Of a DNA stretch of 64,000 bases, positions 42,389 to 52,858 are shown one piece after another. This stretch comes from Candidatus Thiodiazotropha endolucinida. Its GTDB lineage: Bacteria > Pseudomonadota > Gammaproteobacteria > Chromatiales > Chromatiaceae. The notes under the pieces were generated by a model. The model did no database searches, was not told where the DNA came from, and saw only the letters and a program-made list of their open reading frames with translations. The translations under genes and the position numbers were made by a program. Numbering within the stretch: the stretch's first letter is position 1; the number at the start of each line of letters is the position of its first letter. The stretch covers positions 62,001 to 126,000 of the forward strand of contig NZ_MARB01000003.1 of the NCBI RefSeq assembly GCF_001715975.1, given 5' to 3'.

Positions 42389-45118
42389 ATGCCTAGAGCA
42401 CACTGGTTCATACTGGCGATGATGTTCTGCCATCACACCCAGGTCCAATCAGACATACTGGACCTTCCCTCCGAGACACCCAACAACTTTGAACCATTTA
42501 CCCTTAGCTCGAGATGCCCCTCATATGGCATTGACAAATTTTTTGGCGCGGTCGCGGAGGGAGACGAGATTAGTATCTATGCCAGCGTCTATCAGAGTGG
42601 TTTTGTGGCGCCATGTTACGACAACAGCGTAGAAGTCGGACCCTTTGCTTCGGGCAGCTATACGATTAATTACTACACATCCGAAAATGGAGGACCCTTT
42701 CTGCTACATGATTCTCAAAATATCGTGATCGACAAGGTCAGTGAAAATGAGCCTGCCGCAGGCCGTGTCATCATCAGCGGTGAGGCTGCTGAGGATCATG
42801 TGGTCGCAACCAGTCATACAGTCAGCGATAGCAACGGCATGGGTGAGATCCGCTATCAATGGTACCGCAATGGCCAGCCAATCCCCGGGGCGATATATGA
42901 GAGCTATCTGCTGACGGACGATGATGTCGGTCATGACATACATTGCGCCATAATTTTCGAGGATGGCCTGGGGGTCACTGAAAGTGTCATATCCCTGCCT
43001 GTCGGCGCACCCGGCGAAGTCGCCAACACCAATGATCAGCCGGTGGGCTCAGTATACATACGCGGTTCGGTGTCAGAAGGATCAACATTGACGATCGATA
43101 CCAGTGGCCTTTACGACCCGGACGGAATCGCCGAACTCAACTATCACTGGAAACGCCGTTATCGGACCTACTCTACACTGGCTCAGGATATCGGATCGAA
43201 TAGCAGTACCCATGTGCCGACCATTAACGATCGCTACTTTTATCTAACGGCCGTCGTGACATATACCGATCTTCACGGCACCCGTGAACGTGCAGAGGCA
43301 AACATTACCGGCCGCCTGGTACCCACTGACCGTCCGGTTGTGACGCCTCCCATCGACCTGACACTACCAGCCACCGGTGCCCTGACGCGTGTGGATCCAG
43401 GCATGGCAACCGCCCGGGACGATGACGAAGGCGTACTCGACACGGATTTGAGACAGCTGGTCAGTAACGGAATTGTCACCCCGCCTCCCACTGAGGGACA
43501 GCTCGATCTTCCACCGGGTACCCATCTGTTGACATGGGCGGCGGATGATAGCGACGGAATCACCGGCGAAGGGATTCAAATCGTCAGGATCGATCCGATC
43601 GTCAACTTTGGTGGGGATCGCAACGGCCCTGTTGACGGCAACCTTGGCTGCCCATTGATATTGAACGGGGAAGCGGCCCGTTTCCCGGTCACAGTCCCCT
43701 ACACCTTGTCCGGAACCTTGCTGGCGGATGGCAGCGAACGGCTGTTGCAGACGGCGACGTATCAGATTGCACAACCTCAACCGGAGTCCATGCTCGCACT
43801 ACCCGATGGCCTGTTTGAGCAACTATCGGACTATGCGAGCCTGCAATTGACGATGGCCCCACCGACCAATGCGGTAATGGGTGAAAAGAACACCTGCCGA
43901 ATCCTGTTGAGCAGCGATAATTTTGCCCCCGATGTGACATTGACCGCTCACCAGGGTGAGCTGCCTTCACGCATCGTGAGCCAAACCGGTGGCGCCGTTA
44001 CCCTGACTGCCACCGTCGAGGATTTGAATAGCGGTGACAGCCACAGCTATGACTGGAGTGAAAGCGACGGGCGCCTGACTGATCTCGACAGTGAGGTAGG
44101 CAGCCTGACATTCGACCCCGCGGATCTCGAACCCGGTCTCTACCGGGTGAGACTGAGTGTCAGTGACGCCACTGCGAGCGCCGACACCGAGCTGAGTCTC
44201 AGGGTGGTGGACGCGACATCCGAACTGACCGACGTCGACAGCGATGGCGACGGCGAAACCGATTTCGCTGAAGGCAACGGCGATAGTGATGCAGACGGCA
44301 TACCCGACTATCTGGATCCCGCCGGATTACCGGGCAATGTCCTGCCCCAGACGTCCGGCAGTGATAACGGTTACCTGATGGAGGCCGAATCGGGATTACT
44401 GCTTACCCTGGGGGATATCGCCTTTTTTGCCCAGCATCACGGGGCCCTGATCAGCCGTAGCGATATTCTCGAATATATCGCCAACGGTCTGGATGGCGAA
44501 GCGGACGCGGAACGCTATCCCTATGCAGGCGGCCTGTTCGACTTTCGCATCGACGGCATCAACCAGGTGGGCGCGAGCGTGAAAGTCGTGATACCGCAAC
44601 GGCAGGTGATTGAGTCGGGATCCGTCTATCGCAAGCTGACACCGACGGGTTGGGGTGAGTTTGTCGCCGATGAACACAATTTGATCAAGTCGGCCCCCGG
44701 TGAGGCCGGACTCTGCCCCTCCCCCGGAGATAACGCCTATCAGGCCGGATTGAGCGAGGGGGCCTGGTGTGTCGAGCTGACGATCGAGGACGGCGGACCC
44801 AACGATGCCGACGGCCGAGCCAACGGAAGAATTGCGGACCCGGGCGGTGTCACCACAACCCTGTCTGACGATAGCGGGTCCGGCAGCGGTGGCGGCGGCA
44901 TATTCTCACCATGGCTGTTTTTACTGCTGGTGATGTTTCATTGTCTGCGAGTCGGATTGAATGTCATACCAGCACTACTCGAGGCGATGAAACAGCAGCG
45001 TGAAAGTGACAGCATTGATGGGATAGACGCAATGAGGCGCTGTCCGGCTGTCACTGGATTGCGTCCAACAACGGCCCATCGAGGTATTCCGCAACACGAT
45101 CCGGTGTCGGCGACTTGA
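42389..45118 (+). CDS. Long exported protein with choice-of-anchor U-like domain and GlyGly-type C-terminal anchor
   Basis: A protein of about 909 residues from ATG 42389 (GGAGAGAC upstream), with a signal-like N-terminus (MPRAHWFILAMMF). It has several Ig-like beta repeats in the first half (IRYQWYRNGQPIPG, LNYHWKRRY). There is a calcium-type repeat DVDSDGDGETDFAEGN and DSDADGIPDYLD near 685-715. A choice-of-anchor U-like domain follows (VKVVIPQRQVIESGSVYRKL). Then comes GSGSGGGGIFSPWLFLLLVMFHCLR, a Gly-rich plus hydrophobic plus Arg sorting signal. An unusual tail of about 55 residues runs past it and overlaps bioD by 68 bases, as if the original stop was lost. Confidence 0.7.
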   Translation: MPRAHWFILAMMFCHHTQVQSDILDLPSETPNNFEPFTLSSRCPSYGIDKFFGAVAEGDEISIYASVYQSGFVAPCYDNSVEVGPFASGSYTINYYTSENGGPFLLHDSQNIVIDKVSENEPAAGRVIISGEAAEDHVVATSHTVSDSNGMGEIRYQWYRNGQPIPGAIYESYLLTDDDVGHDIHCAIIFEDGLGVTESVISLPVGAPGEVANTNDQPVGSVYIRGSVSEGSTLTIDTSGLYDPDGIAELNYHWKRRYRTYSTLAQDIGSNSSTHVPTINDRYFYLTAVVTYTDLHGTRERAEANITGRLVPTDRPVVTPPIDLTLPATGALTRVDPGMATARDDDEGVLDTDLRQLVSNGIVTPPPTEGQLDLPPGTHLLTWAADDSDGITGEGIQIVRIDPIVNFGGDRNGPVDGNLGCPLILNGEAARFPVTVPYTLSGTLLADGSERLLQTATYQIAQPQPESMLALPDGLFEQLSDYASLQLTMAPPTNAVMGEKNTCRILLSSDNFAPDVTLTAHQGELPSRIVSQTGGAVTLTATVEDLNSGDSHSYDWSESDGRLTDLDSEVGSLTFDPADLEPGLYRVRLSVSDATASADTELSLRVVDATSELTDVDSDGDGETDFAEGNGDSDADGIPDYLDPAGLPGNVLPQTSGSDNGYLMEAESGLLLTLGDIAFFAQHHGALISRSDILEYIANGLDGEADAERYPYAGGLFDFRIDGINQVGASVKVVIPQRQVIESGSVYRKLTPTGWGEFVADEHNLIKSAPGEAGLCPSPGDNAYQAGLSEGAWCVELTIEDGGPNDADGRANGRIADPGGVTTTLSDDSGSGSGGGGIFSPWLFLLLVMFHCLRVGLNVIPALLEAMKQQRESDSIDGIDAMRRCPAVTGLRPTTAHRGIPQHDPVSAT

Positions 45119-45749
45119 GGCGGGGAACCTCTCCCAGACATGGCGCCGGCAACCAGGACTGCAACGTGATGATATTTTCTTCCAAGGCCTGCATCTGCGG
45201 ATCGATCAGATTCGCAACCCAACCTTTGAACGGGACCCCGCTGTTGAGCATACACTCGGCCGTCATCAAGGCGTGATTGAGACAGCCAAGCCTGATACCT
45301 ACCACCAGTATCACCGGCAGATCAAGGGTGCGGACCAGATCGGCCAGGGTGATGCTGTCACCTAAGGGCACGTGCCATCCGCCGACTCCCTCCACGACCA
45401 CCCTGTCGGCCAGCTCCTGCAGCTGGCTATAACCCTGCATTATCTCATCCAGCCTGATCGGCTGACCTTTGGCCATGGCGGCGAGATGCGGGGCAATAGG
45501 GGGTTGATAGACCAGGGGGTTCACGGAGGAATAGGGAATCTCCCTGCTGCATTGGGCTTGTATCCGCAACGCATCTTCATTGCGTAATCCATCCTGGGTC
45601 ATCTCCGCGCCCGATGCGATAGGCTTCATCCCAAGCACCGACTCCCCTTGCTGCTGCAGGTTGTGCATCATCCCAAGGGTAATCTCTGTCTTACCGCAGC
45701 CGGTATCGGTACCGGTGACAAATAAACCGCCGCTCATCCCTGACCCCAC
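45051..45749 (-). CDS. bioD: Dethiobiotin synthase (BioD)
   Basis: A 232-residue protein with P-loop FVTGTDTGCGKTEIT, GMKPIASGAE (catalytic Lys), and VVVEGVGGWHVPLGDSITLADL. It closes the ureido ring of dethiobiotin from diaminopelargonate, CO2 and ATP. It overlaps bioC by 16 bases and is the last gene of bioBFHCD. The stop region overlaps the convergent surface-protein frame. The aminotransferase gene bioA is not in this window. Confidence 0.95.
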   Translation of the reverse strand: MGSGMSGGLFVTGTDTGCGKTEITLGMMHNLQQQGESVLGMKPIASGAEMTQDGLRNEDALRIQAQCSREIPYSSVNPLVYQPPIAPHLAAMAKGQPIRLDEIMQGYSQLQELADRVVVEGVGGWHVPLGDSITLADLVRTLDLPVILVVGIRLGCLNHALMTAECMLNSGVPFKGWVANLIDPQMQALEENIITLQSWLPAPCLGEVPRLKSPTPDRVAEYLDGPLLDAIQ

Positions 45750-46612
45750 CTTCCGATGCCGATTTGATCCACGGGAATGGCAGTCACACCATCGATCTGA
45801 CGCTGTTGGGGCGCCCAGGCATGTCCGTAGACCACTTCATAACTGGCCGGTAACCTACCGTCCATGCGAAAAGACTCATAGGCCTCGTACATCGCCCGCA
45901 ATCGTCCTTTTCCGGTCAATCCCCGCGGCCTGTTACGGGTCACATTATGCGCACCCAGCGTCTTCAGATCGCGCATCAACGAAGACACATCATCGTAGTC
46001 AAGCCGCATGCGATCCACGTCCACCACCGGTTCCTCCAGACCGGCCCGCACCATGGCATCACCTACATCATGCATATCAGGAAAGGGGCTGACGTGGCTG
46101 TGGCCATCCACGTGTGACCAGCTCTTGCGCAGCTCCTGCAGGGTGTCGGGACCGAACGTGGAGAACAACAGCATACCGTTAGGACGCAAAACCCGCAGAA
46201 ACTCGCTGAAGGTACCCTGCAGGTCATTGCACCATTGCAGCACCGCATTGGAAAAGATCATATCCACGGACTGATCGGCCAGTGGCAGCTGTTCTGCATC
46301 GCCGCAGATGCAGACGGGTCGCCTCAGCCAACCGCCCCGTTTACGCACCTGGTGCAGCATCGGCATGGCGAAATCGAGGGCGATGGTACGCGCCTTCTTG
46401 TAGTGCTTTTTCAATGCCAGTGTCGCTTCACCTGTCCCTGCACCCACATCCAGCACGACCTGGGGCTGGTGACGGATGTATGTCAGTCTCTGCAACATAC
46501 GCCTGCCGATCTCCCGCTGAAGCTCAGCCACTTCATCATAGTGGGAAGCGGCACGGGAGAAGGCGGCCCGCGCCTGCCGTTTGTCGATGGCGCCGGTTTG
46601 CCCTTTATCCAT
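45734..46612 (-). CDS. bioC: Malonyl-ACP O-methyltransferase (BioC)
   Basis: A 292-residue SAM-dependent methyltransferase: DKRQARAAFSRAASHYDEVAELQREIGRRM at the start, SAM-binding VLDVGAGTGEATLAL (about 54-68), and MIFSNAVLQWCNDLQGTFSEFLRVLRPNGMLLFSTFGPDTL, the classical BioC motifs. It methylates malonyl-ACP so that the fatty-acid machinery can build the pimeloyl chain. It overlaps bioH by 8 bases and bioD by 16 bases. Confidence 0.95.
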   Translation of the reverse strand: MDKGQTGAIDKRQARAAFSRAASHYDEVAELQREIGRRMLQRLTYIRHQPQVVLDVGAGTGEATLALKKHYKKARTIALDFAMPMLHQVRKRGGWLRRPVCICGDAEQLPLADQSVDMIFSNAVLQWCNDLQGTFSEFLRVLRPNGMLLFSTFGPDTLQELRKSWSHVDGHSHVSPFPDMHDVGDAMVRAGLEEPVVDVDRMRLDYDDVSSLMRDLKTLGAHNVTRNRPRGLTGKGRLRAMYEAYESFRMDGRLPASYEVVYGHAWAPQQRQIDGVTAIPVDQIGIGRWGQG

Positions 46613-47378
46613 GCATCGACTCCAGACTACGAAGTATCAGCTGATGGGTCTCTTCCGGGTGAGAGAGGAACGGAGTATGCGCGGCTCCCTCCACGATGTG
46701 CATGGACGCTCCGGGCAGCCACTGACGCAGATCATCGGATGCCTTTGCCGGTGCCAGGGTATCCCGGTTGCCGTAGATCCATGTTGTGGGGCAGCTGAGT
46801 TTGGTCAGTTGTTCTCGAAGATCGACAGATTTCAATAATTCCAATCCAGACCGCAACGCCTCCGGCAGCGGATCCGGCCGTTCACGCAATAGGGACTTGA
46901 GTCGCTTCAACATCTGTACCGCGTGATCACTGCGCAACATCTGCAGGGCAAGAAAACGCTCCAGGGTCTGAACGTGATCTTTATGCAAGGCCTTAATGAA
47001 CTGATCGAGGGTCGTCGGCGACATGGCATATTGCCAATCCATGGCCTGGATGAAACGCGGCATACCGGCCAACGCAACAACCCCCTCGATACGTGACGGC
47101 GCCAGCAGAGCGCACTGCAAACAGAGCATGGAACCGAATGACCAGCCGATCCAGACAGCCCGATCAGGGGCTGCATCGAGACAGGCACGGGCCCAGGCGG
47201 TGAGCTCTTGCCGACCATCGAATGGACTGTTGCCATGGCCCGGCAGGTCGATTCGGGTGACGCGGTAGTCGTCCGCCAGCCGGGCGGCAAAATCCGCCCA
47301 GACGGATGAGTTCATGCCCCAGCCATGGAGCATCACCAAGTCCGGTCCCGCACCAAGACTCTCTGCCGCCAGCTTCAT
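46605..47378 (-). CDS. bioH: Pimeloyl-ACP methyl ester carboxylesterase (BioH)
   Basis: A 257-residue alpha/beta hydrolase. Motifs are [10 protein letters not shown] (oxyanion region), nucleophile Ser in GWSFGSM (about 79-85), Asp in [11 protein letters not shown] and His in [14 protein letters not shown]. It removes the methyl group added by BioC after chain elongation. Overlaps with bioF (4 bases) and bioC (8 bases) show coupled translation. Confidence 0.94.
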   Translation of the reverse strand: MKLAAESLGAGPDLVMLHGWGMNSSVWADFAARLADDYRVTRIDLPGHGNSPFDGRQELTAWARACLDAAPDRAVWIGWSFGSMLCLQCALLAPSRIEGVVALAGMPRFIQAMDWQYAMSPTTLDQFIKALHKDHVQTLERFLALQMLRSDHAVQMLKRLKSLLRERPDPLPEALRSGLELLKSVDLREQLTKLSCPTTWIYGNRDTLAPAKASDDLRQWLPGASMHIVEGAAHTPFLSHPEETHQLILRSLESMHG

Positions 47379-48535
47379 TCCACCACCAGTGGCAGTGTGG
47401 ACAGGGCATCCAGCAGTCGATCCAACTGCCGGTCCGTATGGTTGGCGCTGAGGGTGATGCGAAGCCGAGCGCTCCCATCCGGTACCGTCGGCGGCCGGAT
47501 TGCACTGACCAGTACACCCTGCTTTTCAAGCAGCCGGCTCCAGGCCACGGCCTGCTGGGATGATCCGGCGAGGATCGGCTGTATCGGGGTCATGGAATCC
47601 AGCAGGGGCAGGCCGATCTGTCGCACCGATTGACGAAAACGGGCAATCAGATCCTGCAACCGCTCACGCCGCCAGGTCTCTTGCCGGGCAAGACGCAGGC
47701 TGACCAGGGTTGCTTCCGCCAGTGCGGCCGGTGGTGCGGTGGTATAGATATAGCTTCGGGCATGCTGAATGAGTGTCTCGATGAGCTCCTCACTACCTGC
47801 GACAAATGCGCCATAGGTACCGAATCCCTTACCCAGGGTCCCCATCAATATGGGTACGTCGTCACTGTCCAGATCGAAGTGGCTGAGAACGCCGCCGCCT
47901 TCTTCACCCAGTACGCCGAGGCCATGGGCGTCATCCACCATCAACCAGGCCTGATGACGACGCGCGAGCTCGACCAGGGATGGCAGGGGAGCCAGGTCGC
48001 CATCCATACTGAATACACCGTCCGTGGCGATCAACGCCTGTCCCTGTTCGCTGCCCTTCAACTGGCTGCGCAGGCTCTCCGGATCGGCATGCCGGTAGCG
48101 TTGCATCCTGGCCCGGGTGAGTTGACCCGCATCCAATAGGGAGGCATGGTTGAGACGATCCTCGAATAGCCTGTCACCCTGCTTCAGGAGAGCGCTGATC
48201 ACGCCAATATTGGCCATATAACCGGTTGAAAAAAGCAGCGCCCTGGACCTGCCGGTATACTCCGCAAGTGCCTCTTCCAATCGATGGTGGGAATTGCTGT
48301 GACCGGTAATGAGATGTGCCGCACCGCTCCCCACACCATAATTCCCGGCAGCACGCTGCATCGCCTCTACCACTTCGGGGTGATTGGCCAAACCGAGATA
48401 ATCGTTGCTGCAAAAAGCGATCACCCGTTTACCGTCAACCACCAGCTCGGGCTGTTGTGCCGTCGATACCACCCGGCGGGACCGATAGAGCCCATCGTGA
48501 CGGCGTTTTTGTAACGCTTCAGCCAGCCCTTTCAT
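47375..48535 (-). CDS. bioF: 8-amino-7-oxononanoate synthase (BioF)
   Basis: A 386-residue PLP enzyme of the alpha-oxoamine synthase family: [62 protein letters not shown], and the PLP-lysine in [19 protein letters not shown] (about 238). It joins pimeloyl-ACP and L-alanine. The gene follows bioB with a 50-base gap and overlaps bioH by four bases. Confidence 0.96.
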   Translation of the reverse strand: MKGLAEALQKRRHDGLYRSRRVVSTAQQPELVVDGKRVIAFCSNDYLGLANHPEVVEAMQRAAGNYGVGSGAAHLITGHSNSHHRLEEALAEYTGRSRALLFSTGYMANIGVISALLKQGDRLFEDRLNHASLLDAGQLTRARMQRYRHADPESLRSQLKGSEQGQALIATDGVFSMDGDLAPLPSLVELARRHQAWLMVDDAHGLGVLGEEGGGVLSHFDLDSDDVPILMGTLGKGFGTYGAFVAGSEELIETLIQHARSYIYTTAPPAALAEATLVSLRLARQETWRRERLQDLIARFRQSVRQIGLPLLDSMTPIQPILAGSSQQAVAWSRLLEKQGVLVSAIRPPTVPDGSARLRITLSANHTDRQLDRLLDALSTLPLVVE

Positions 48536-48585
48536 CAGCGTGAATCCTCGGATATGAAAGCAATGGGATTCTATCCGGCCTTTGC

Positions 48586-49581
48586 CTAGCTGCAGGAAAC
48601 CTTGGCGGCCTTGACCTCCGTCTCCTGCAGCTGTTCGGTGCTCATTCCCAGCCGCCGGAGCAGTCGTATGTCTCTGTCTGCCTCAGGATTGTCTGTAGTC
48701 AAAAGGCGCTCGCCATAGAAAATCGAATTCGCCCCGGCGAGGAAACAGAGTGCCTGCATCTCATCACCCATCTCCGTTCGACCGGCGGAGAGGCGCACAT
48801 AGGAGCGCGGCATCAACAGTCGCGCCACTGCGATGGTGCGTACAAACTCGAAGGGATCGAGTTCCTCCGCGTTGTAGAGGGGTGTACCCTCGATCTTTAC
48901 CAGCATGTTGATCGGAACCGATTCCGGATGGCGGGGCAAATTGCACAACTCGCGCAACATGCTGGCGCGATCCCGCCGCGACTCACCCATTCCCAAAATC
49001 CCGCCGGAACAGACATTGATGCCTGCATCCCTGATGTGGGCCAGGGTATGCAGCCGATCATCGAAGGTGCGGGTGGTAATCACGTTGCCGTAAAACTCCG
49101 GTGAAGTGTCGAGATTGTGATTGTAGTAATCGAGACCGGCGTCACGCAGGCGATTTGCCTGTGCCTGGGTCAGCATACCCAGGGTCAGACAGGTCTCCAT
49201 GCCCAGGTCGTGAACGGCCTCCACCATATCGACCACCCGCTCCAGGTTCTTGTCGGTCGGATTTCGCCAGGCAGCGCCCATGCAGAATCGGCTTGCTCCC
49301 TTCGCTTTCGCCACCTCTGCCGCCGCCACGACATCTTCCAGCGGCATCAGTTTTTCCGCTTCCAATCCTGTGGCGTTTTTCGCACTCTGGGAACAATAGC
49401 CACAATCCTCGGCACAGGCGCCTGTCTTGATACTGAGCAGACTGCTCATCTGTACCTGATTGGGATCGAAGTTGGCCCGGTGTACACTCTGTGCCTGAAA
49501 CAGGAGATCATTGAACGGCAACTCGAACAGCGCCTCTATCTCGTCCAGACTCCAGTCGTGGCGTAAAATTGATTCGGTCAT
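48586..49581 (-). CDS. bioB: Biotin synthase (BioB)
   Basis: A protein of about 331 residues from ATG 49581; the frame is open to 49662 but [19 protein letters not shown] is the family start. It is a radical SAM enzyme: [12 protein letters not shown] cluster motif, [34 protein letters not shown] and [32 protein letters not shown]. It inserts sulfur into dethiobiotin. It leads the bioBFHCD operon. Its promoter is in the short gap shared with the divergent comF gene. Confidence 0.96.
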   Translation of the reverse strand: MTESILRHDWSLDEIEALFELPFNDLLFQAQSVHRANFDPNQVQMSSLLSIKTGACAEDCGYCSQSAKNATGLEAEKLMPLEDVVAAAEVAKAKGASRFCMGAAWRNPTDKNLERVVDMVEAVHDLGMETCLTLGMLTQAQANRLRDAGLDYYNHNLDTSPEFYGNVITTRTFDDRLHTLAHIRDAGINVCSGGILGMGESRRDRASMLRELCNLPRHPESVPINMLVKIEGTPLYNAEELDPFEFVRTIAVARLLMPRSYVRLSAGRTEMGDEMQALCFLAGANSIFYGERLLTTDNPEADRDIRLLRRLGMSTEQLQETEVKAAKVSCS

Positions 49582-49630
49582 GATGATCCAGCCTGTGTGT
49601 ATGATTTGTGCGGCGCGTAGCGGAGGGCCT

Positions 49631-49658
49631 ATGGTAAGGATTGTCCGCCCCCTGTCAA
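49631..49658 (-). promoter_or_regulatory. Probable promoter of the biotin operon
   Basis: Read on the minus strand: TTGACA (complement of 49653-49658), a 16-base spacer, and TACCAT (complement of 49631-49636). This is the best sigma-70-like match in the bioB/comF gap. I looked for a BirA operator (TTGTAAACC and its mirror) and did not find a convincing one. Confidence 0.4.
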
Positions 49659-49670
49659 CCAAGGATGGTT

Positions 49671-50384
49671 ATGAAAGTCGACAACTGTATAAAATATGTA
49701 CGATCCCTTCTCTATCCCAGGAGTTGCATCCTGTGTGGCGCCGAGGGTGATTTTGCACACCACCTCTGTCGCCCTTGCCAAAATTCCCTGCCCTTCAATT
49801 ATCACGCCTGTCCCTGCTGCGCCCTTCCGCTTCCGCCACATGTCCCATCGACGCAATGGTGCGGACGCTGTGTCAGACGACAACCGCCCTTTACGAACAG
49901 CCTCACCGCCTTCACATACGAGGCCCCGGTCAATCGACTCATTGGCATGCTCAAATTCCGGCAAAAACTCCATCTCGCAGAACCCCTGGCCGGATTGCTT
50001 ATGGAACGCCTGGGTGAGAAATATGAGCAGCCCGATATCTTGGTTCCCGTCCCGCTCCATCCCCTAAGACTTCGCGCGCGGGGATTCAATCAATCCGTCG
50101 AAATCACACGGGCGGTGGCCAGACAATGCCGGCTTCCATTCGACTGGCGGCTCTGCCGGCGTGTCAAGGAGACCAAGGCACAGTCGGAGCTGAGCGAACA
50201 GGAGAGGCACAGGAACCTGCATAATGCATTTCAGATATGTGCTGATGTCAAGGGGGCCCATCTGGCGCTGGTGGACGATGTCATCACAACAGGGGCGACC
50301 GTCACCGAACTCAGTAAGACACTGATAAGAGCGGGAGCAGAACGGGTCGATGTCTGGGCAGTTGCAAGAACACCTAAATCCTAA
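49671..50384 (+). CDS. ComF-family phosphoribosyltransferase-like protein
   Basis: A protein of about 237 residues from ATG 49671, with AAGG six bases upstream. An N-terminal zinc-ribbon part has paired Cys (CILCG, CRPC, CPCC, CGRC). The PRTase part has VPVPLHPLRLRARGFNQS and the phosphoribosyl-binding LALVDDVITTGATV. ComF proteins take part in DNA uptake in competent bacteria; in others the role is unclear. It is divergent from bioB, a common order in gammaproteobacteria. Confidence 0.9.
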   Translation: MKVDNCIKYVRSLLYPRSCILCGAEGDFAHHLCRPCQNSLPFNYHACPCCALPLPPHVPSTQWCGRCVRRQPPFTNSLTAFTYEAPVNRLIGMLKFRQKLHLAEPLAGLLMERLGEKYEQPDILVPVPLHPLRLRARGFNQSVEITRAVARQCRLPFDWRLCRRVKETKAQSELSEQERHRNLHNAFQICADVKGAHLALVDDVITTGATVTELSKTLIRAGAERVDVWAVARTPKS

Positions 50385-50397
50385 CGCCAGCAGACAG

Positions 50398-51081
50398 CTA
50401 GTTGCCAATGGGCAGAATGAAGCGCTCCCCCATATGCTCCATGACAGCCCCCTGTGGCAGTATCTCCAACACCCTCGGTCCCTCTGCGAGATAGTCTCCC
50501 TCGCGATACTTCTCCATATTGATCAGTACATATCGCTTTGCCGGTCGTTGATCGTAGCTATGTATATCGATATTCATGGAAGGCAGGTTGGCGACAAAGC
50601 CGCTCGGCATCTCATACAAGGGTTTTGGCGGTTGAGGCGGCGGTGGAGGTTGCGGAGGTTCCGATTCCACCACCTGTGGCAATTCGATCTCTTTCGCTTG
50701 TGATGTTGCTATGACCGGCTGCGGTTCAATGGCCGCCTGCGGTGGATTGACAGATATAGCCGGATCAGAGTCGCCGACCATCCCCTCAGTGTCGGGTAGC
50801 GTCAATTCAGCGGGTGCACGTTCCTGCACACCACCCTGCGGCACTGGCTCTGTGCTGGAGACGGACGGCCCATGCTGTTGCGGTTGCTGCGACCACCAAC
50901 TACTACTTCCCAGATAGATGCCGGTGCCGAGCAGAATCATGGCCAACATCACCATCATCAGCCACCCCAACCGATGAGATGCAGTCGAAGTCGGTTGCTC
51001 CGCATCGGGGTTGATTTTAGGCACTTCCCCCAGTTTATGCTGGCGTTCAGCCTTTTTCAGCGCTTCAAGAATCAGGGACAT
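50398..51081 (-). CDS. Type II secretion protein GspB (ExeB-like)
   Basis: A 227-residue inner-membrane protein. It has a cytoplasmic N-terminus (MSLILEALKKAERQHKLGEVP, a typical GspB start), one membrane segment (about 38-60), a Pro/Gln-rich periplasmic linker, and the C-terminal T2SSB domain (from about 160: YEMPSGFVANLPSMNIDIHSYD, ending AVMEHMGERFILPI). GspB helps place the secretin in the wall together with ExeA. Its start overlaps or abuts the end of the exeA-like gene (one base between). Confidence 0.9.
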   Translation of the reverse strand: MSLILEALKKAERQHKLGEVPKINPDAEQPTSTASHRLGWLMMVMLAMILLGTGIYLGSSSWWSQQPQQHGPSVSSTEPVPQGGVQERAPAELTLPDTEGMVGDSDPAISVNPPQAAIEPQPVIATSQAKEIELPQVVESEPPQPPPPPQPPKPLYEMPSGFVANLPSMNIDIHSYDQRPAKRYVLINMEKYREGDYLAEGPRVLEILPQGAVMEHMGERFILPIGN

Positions 51082-51082
51082 C

Positions 51083-52843
51083 TCAACCTCCCGCCAGATC
51101 TTGGGTTGAGATCAGGACCGGCGTCCCCGCCGGAATTGCCAGATTGTTCAGATAGATCATGGTCTGTTGACCGGCCACACCATCCGCCACCAATCCCTGC
51201 TGCTGCTGAAACGCCTTCAAGCGCTCCTCCAATTCGGCATCAAAACGGTCCAGACCCTCGATCGCCGGTGGTTCGATACCGTCCACTCGCTGCAGACGCT
51301 TGCGCAACCAGGTAACCGCGTTGCCGGAGGAGCCCTCGCCAATCAAGGCGATCTCGGCCAGGGGCCGCCACAGCAATATGTACTCACCGGTCCAATAGCG
51401 CATCAGCTCAGTGCGGGAAATGACCCCCTCTTGCATACCGCTGTCAACCAGCAGCCACTCATCGTCCACATGTTTCAGCAACAACAAGCGCCTCTGCTTA
51501 TCCTGTTTGAGTTGCAGCAGCAGCGGTCTGTTCATACCCAGCAGACCCGACCATTCCGAGGTCGATATCAGACAGCGCAAACCAAATGCCCGGACCTGCT
51601 GACAAGGAGGCAAGGAACCCTGAAACTGTTTGGCATCATGCCAAAGGCCGAGCAATGTCTGATACATATCCACACGACGCTGCGGTTGGCTGAACAGCTT
51701 TCCCAGCCTGAAGTCATCCGCTGGTGACTCCGATGTGTCGGTTGAGGGTAACGCCTGAGGTGAGCTGGAGAGATTCTGCTCAGCAATCTCCTTCTGCGGG
51801 GATATTGAGACCTTCTCATCCCGATCGGCTTTCCTGTCGGGCAGAACGGGCATTTCCACGCTCTGCGATTCTTCAACGACGGTGGGCAGTTCCGGGATTG
51901 CCGGTTCCGGTATGTCTGCCCCTTCACGGGGCACAACAGCTTGATCGAGACCTCTCTGGCTATACCAATAACCCATTGCACCCAGTAGGATAATCAGTAA
52001 GGCACCACCCCAAACCCGTCGTTGATTGCCCAAGCGCTTCCCCTTGACCTCCCGCGCAGCCCGCCATACCAGCCTGACGCCGGCCCGTTGCCTGCCGGAT
52101 GCATAGATCGCCAGCAGGGCACGTTCACAGATGGCGTTGATGACCCTCGGGATACCACCTGAAAAACGGTGTATCAGCTTCAGCGCCATCGGCGTGAACA
52201 GATCCTCGCGAACCCCGGCAACGGCAAGCCGGTGGGCGATGTAACGACCCGTCTCCTGTGCATTCAACGGCAACAGATGGTAACGGGCGGTGATACGCTG
52301 ATCGACCTGCCGCATCTCCTTGCGCTCCAGCATCTGCTGTAGCTCCGGCTGTCCGACCAGAATGATTCGCAACAGTTTATGCCGGGAAGTCTCCAGATTG
52401 GTCAGCAGACGCACCTGCTCCAATACCCGCGGACTGAGATTTTGCGCTTCATCCACAACCAGAACCGTATGTTTCCCCTCGGCATGGGTCCGCAACAGAT
52501 GCCGGGTCAGTATATCGATGAGTATTTTCAAGGAGTAGGGCGGACCCTCATATTCAATACCCAGTTCATCGCAGATGGTGGCGATGAATTCCCGCCGGGA
52601 GAGGCGGGGATTGAGGATCAGTGCGATGTCCACGTTATCCAGCTGTTGCGCCAGCAGGCTGCGCAGCAGCAGGGTCTTGCCGGTCCCCACCTCGCCGGTA
52701 AGGAGTACAAAACCACCATTCGGACCGGTGCCGTAGATAAGATGTGCAAGGCTCTCTTCGTGACCCCTACTGAGATAGAGATAGCGGGGATCAGGGGTTA
52801 TCGCGAAGGGATTTTCCTCGAAACCGAAGTCGCTGAATTTCAT
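51083..52843 (-). CDS. ExeA/GspA-type AAA ATPase with peptidoglycan-binding domain
   Basis: A 586-residue protein. The N-terminal AAA domain has Walker A TGEVGTGKTLLLRSLL (about 50-65), Walker B LVVDEAQNLSP and sensor ILVGQPELQQML, as in ExeA. A membrane segment lies near 280-297, then a low-complexity linker. The C-terminal periplasmic part ends in a PG-binding module (LKAFQQQQGLVADGVAGQQTMIYLNNL). With GspB it forms the complex that assembles the type II secretin across the wall. The gspB gene follows after one base. Confidence 0.92.
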   Translation of the reverse strand: MKFSDFGFEENPFAITPDPRYLYLSRGHEESLAHLIYGTGPNGGFVLLTGEVGTGKTLLLRSLLAQQLDNVDIALILNPRLSRREFIATICDELGIEYEGPPYSLKILIDILTRHLLRTHAEGKHTVLVVDEAQNLSPRVLEQVRLLTNLETSRHKLLRIILVGQPELQQMLERKEMRQVDQRITARYHLLPLNAQETGRYIAHRLAVAGVREDLFTPMALKLIHRFSGGIPRVINAICERALLAIYASGRQRAGVRLVWRAAREVKGKRLGNQRRVWGGALLIILLGAMGYWYSQRGLDQAVVPREGADIPEPAIPELPTVVEESQSVEMPVLPDRKADRDEKVSISPQKEIAEQNLSSSPQALPSTDTSESPADDFRLGKLFSQPQRRVDMYQTLLGLWHDAKQFQGSLPPCQQVRAFGLRCLISTSEWSGLLGMNRPLLLQLKQDKQRRLLLLKHVDDEWLLVDSGMQEGVISRTELMRYWTGEYILLWRPLAEIALIGEGSSGNAVTWLRKRLQRVDGIEPPAIEGLDRFDAELEERLKAFQQQQGLVADGVAGQQTMIYLNNLAIPAGTPVLISTQDLAGG

Positions 52844-52858
52844 GCCATGCCAGGGTGG

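Noticed and set aside
49567-49670. BirA operator at the bioB promoter
   Set aside because: Bases TTGGTTGAC resemble one half only; no mirrored half at the correct distance.
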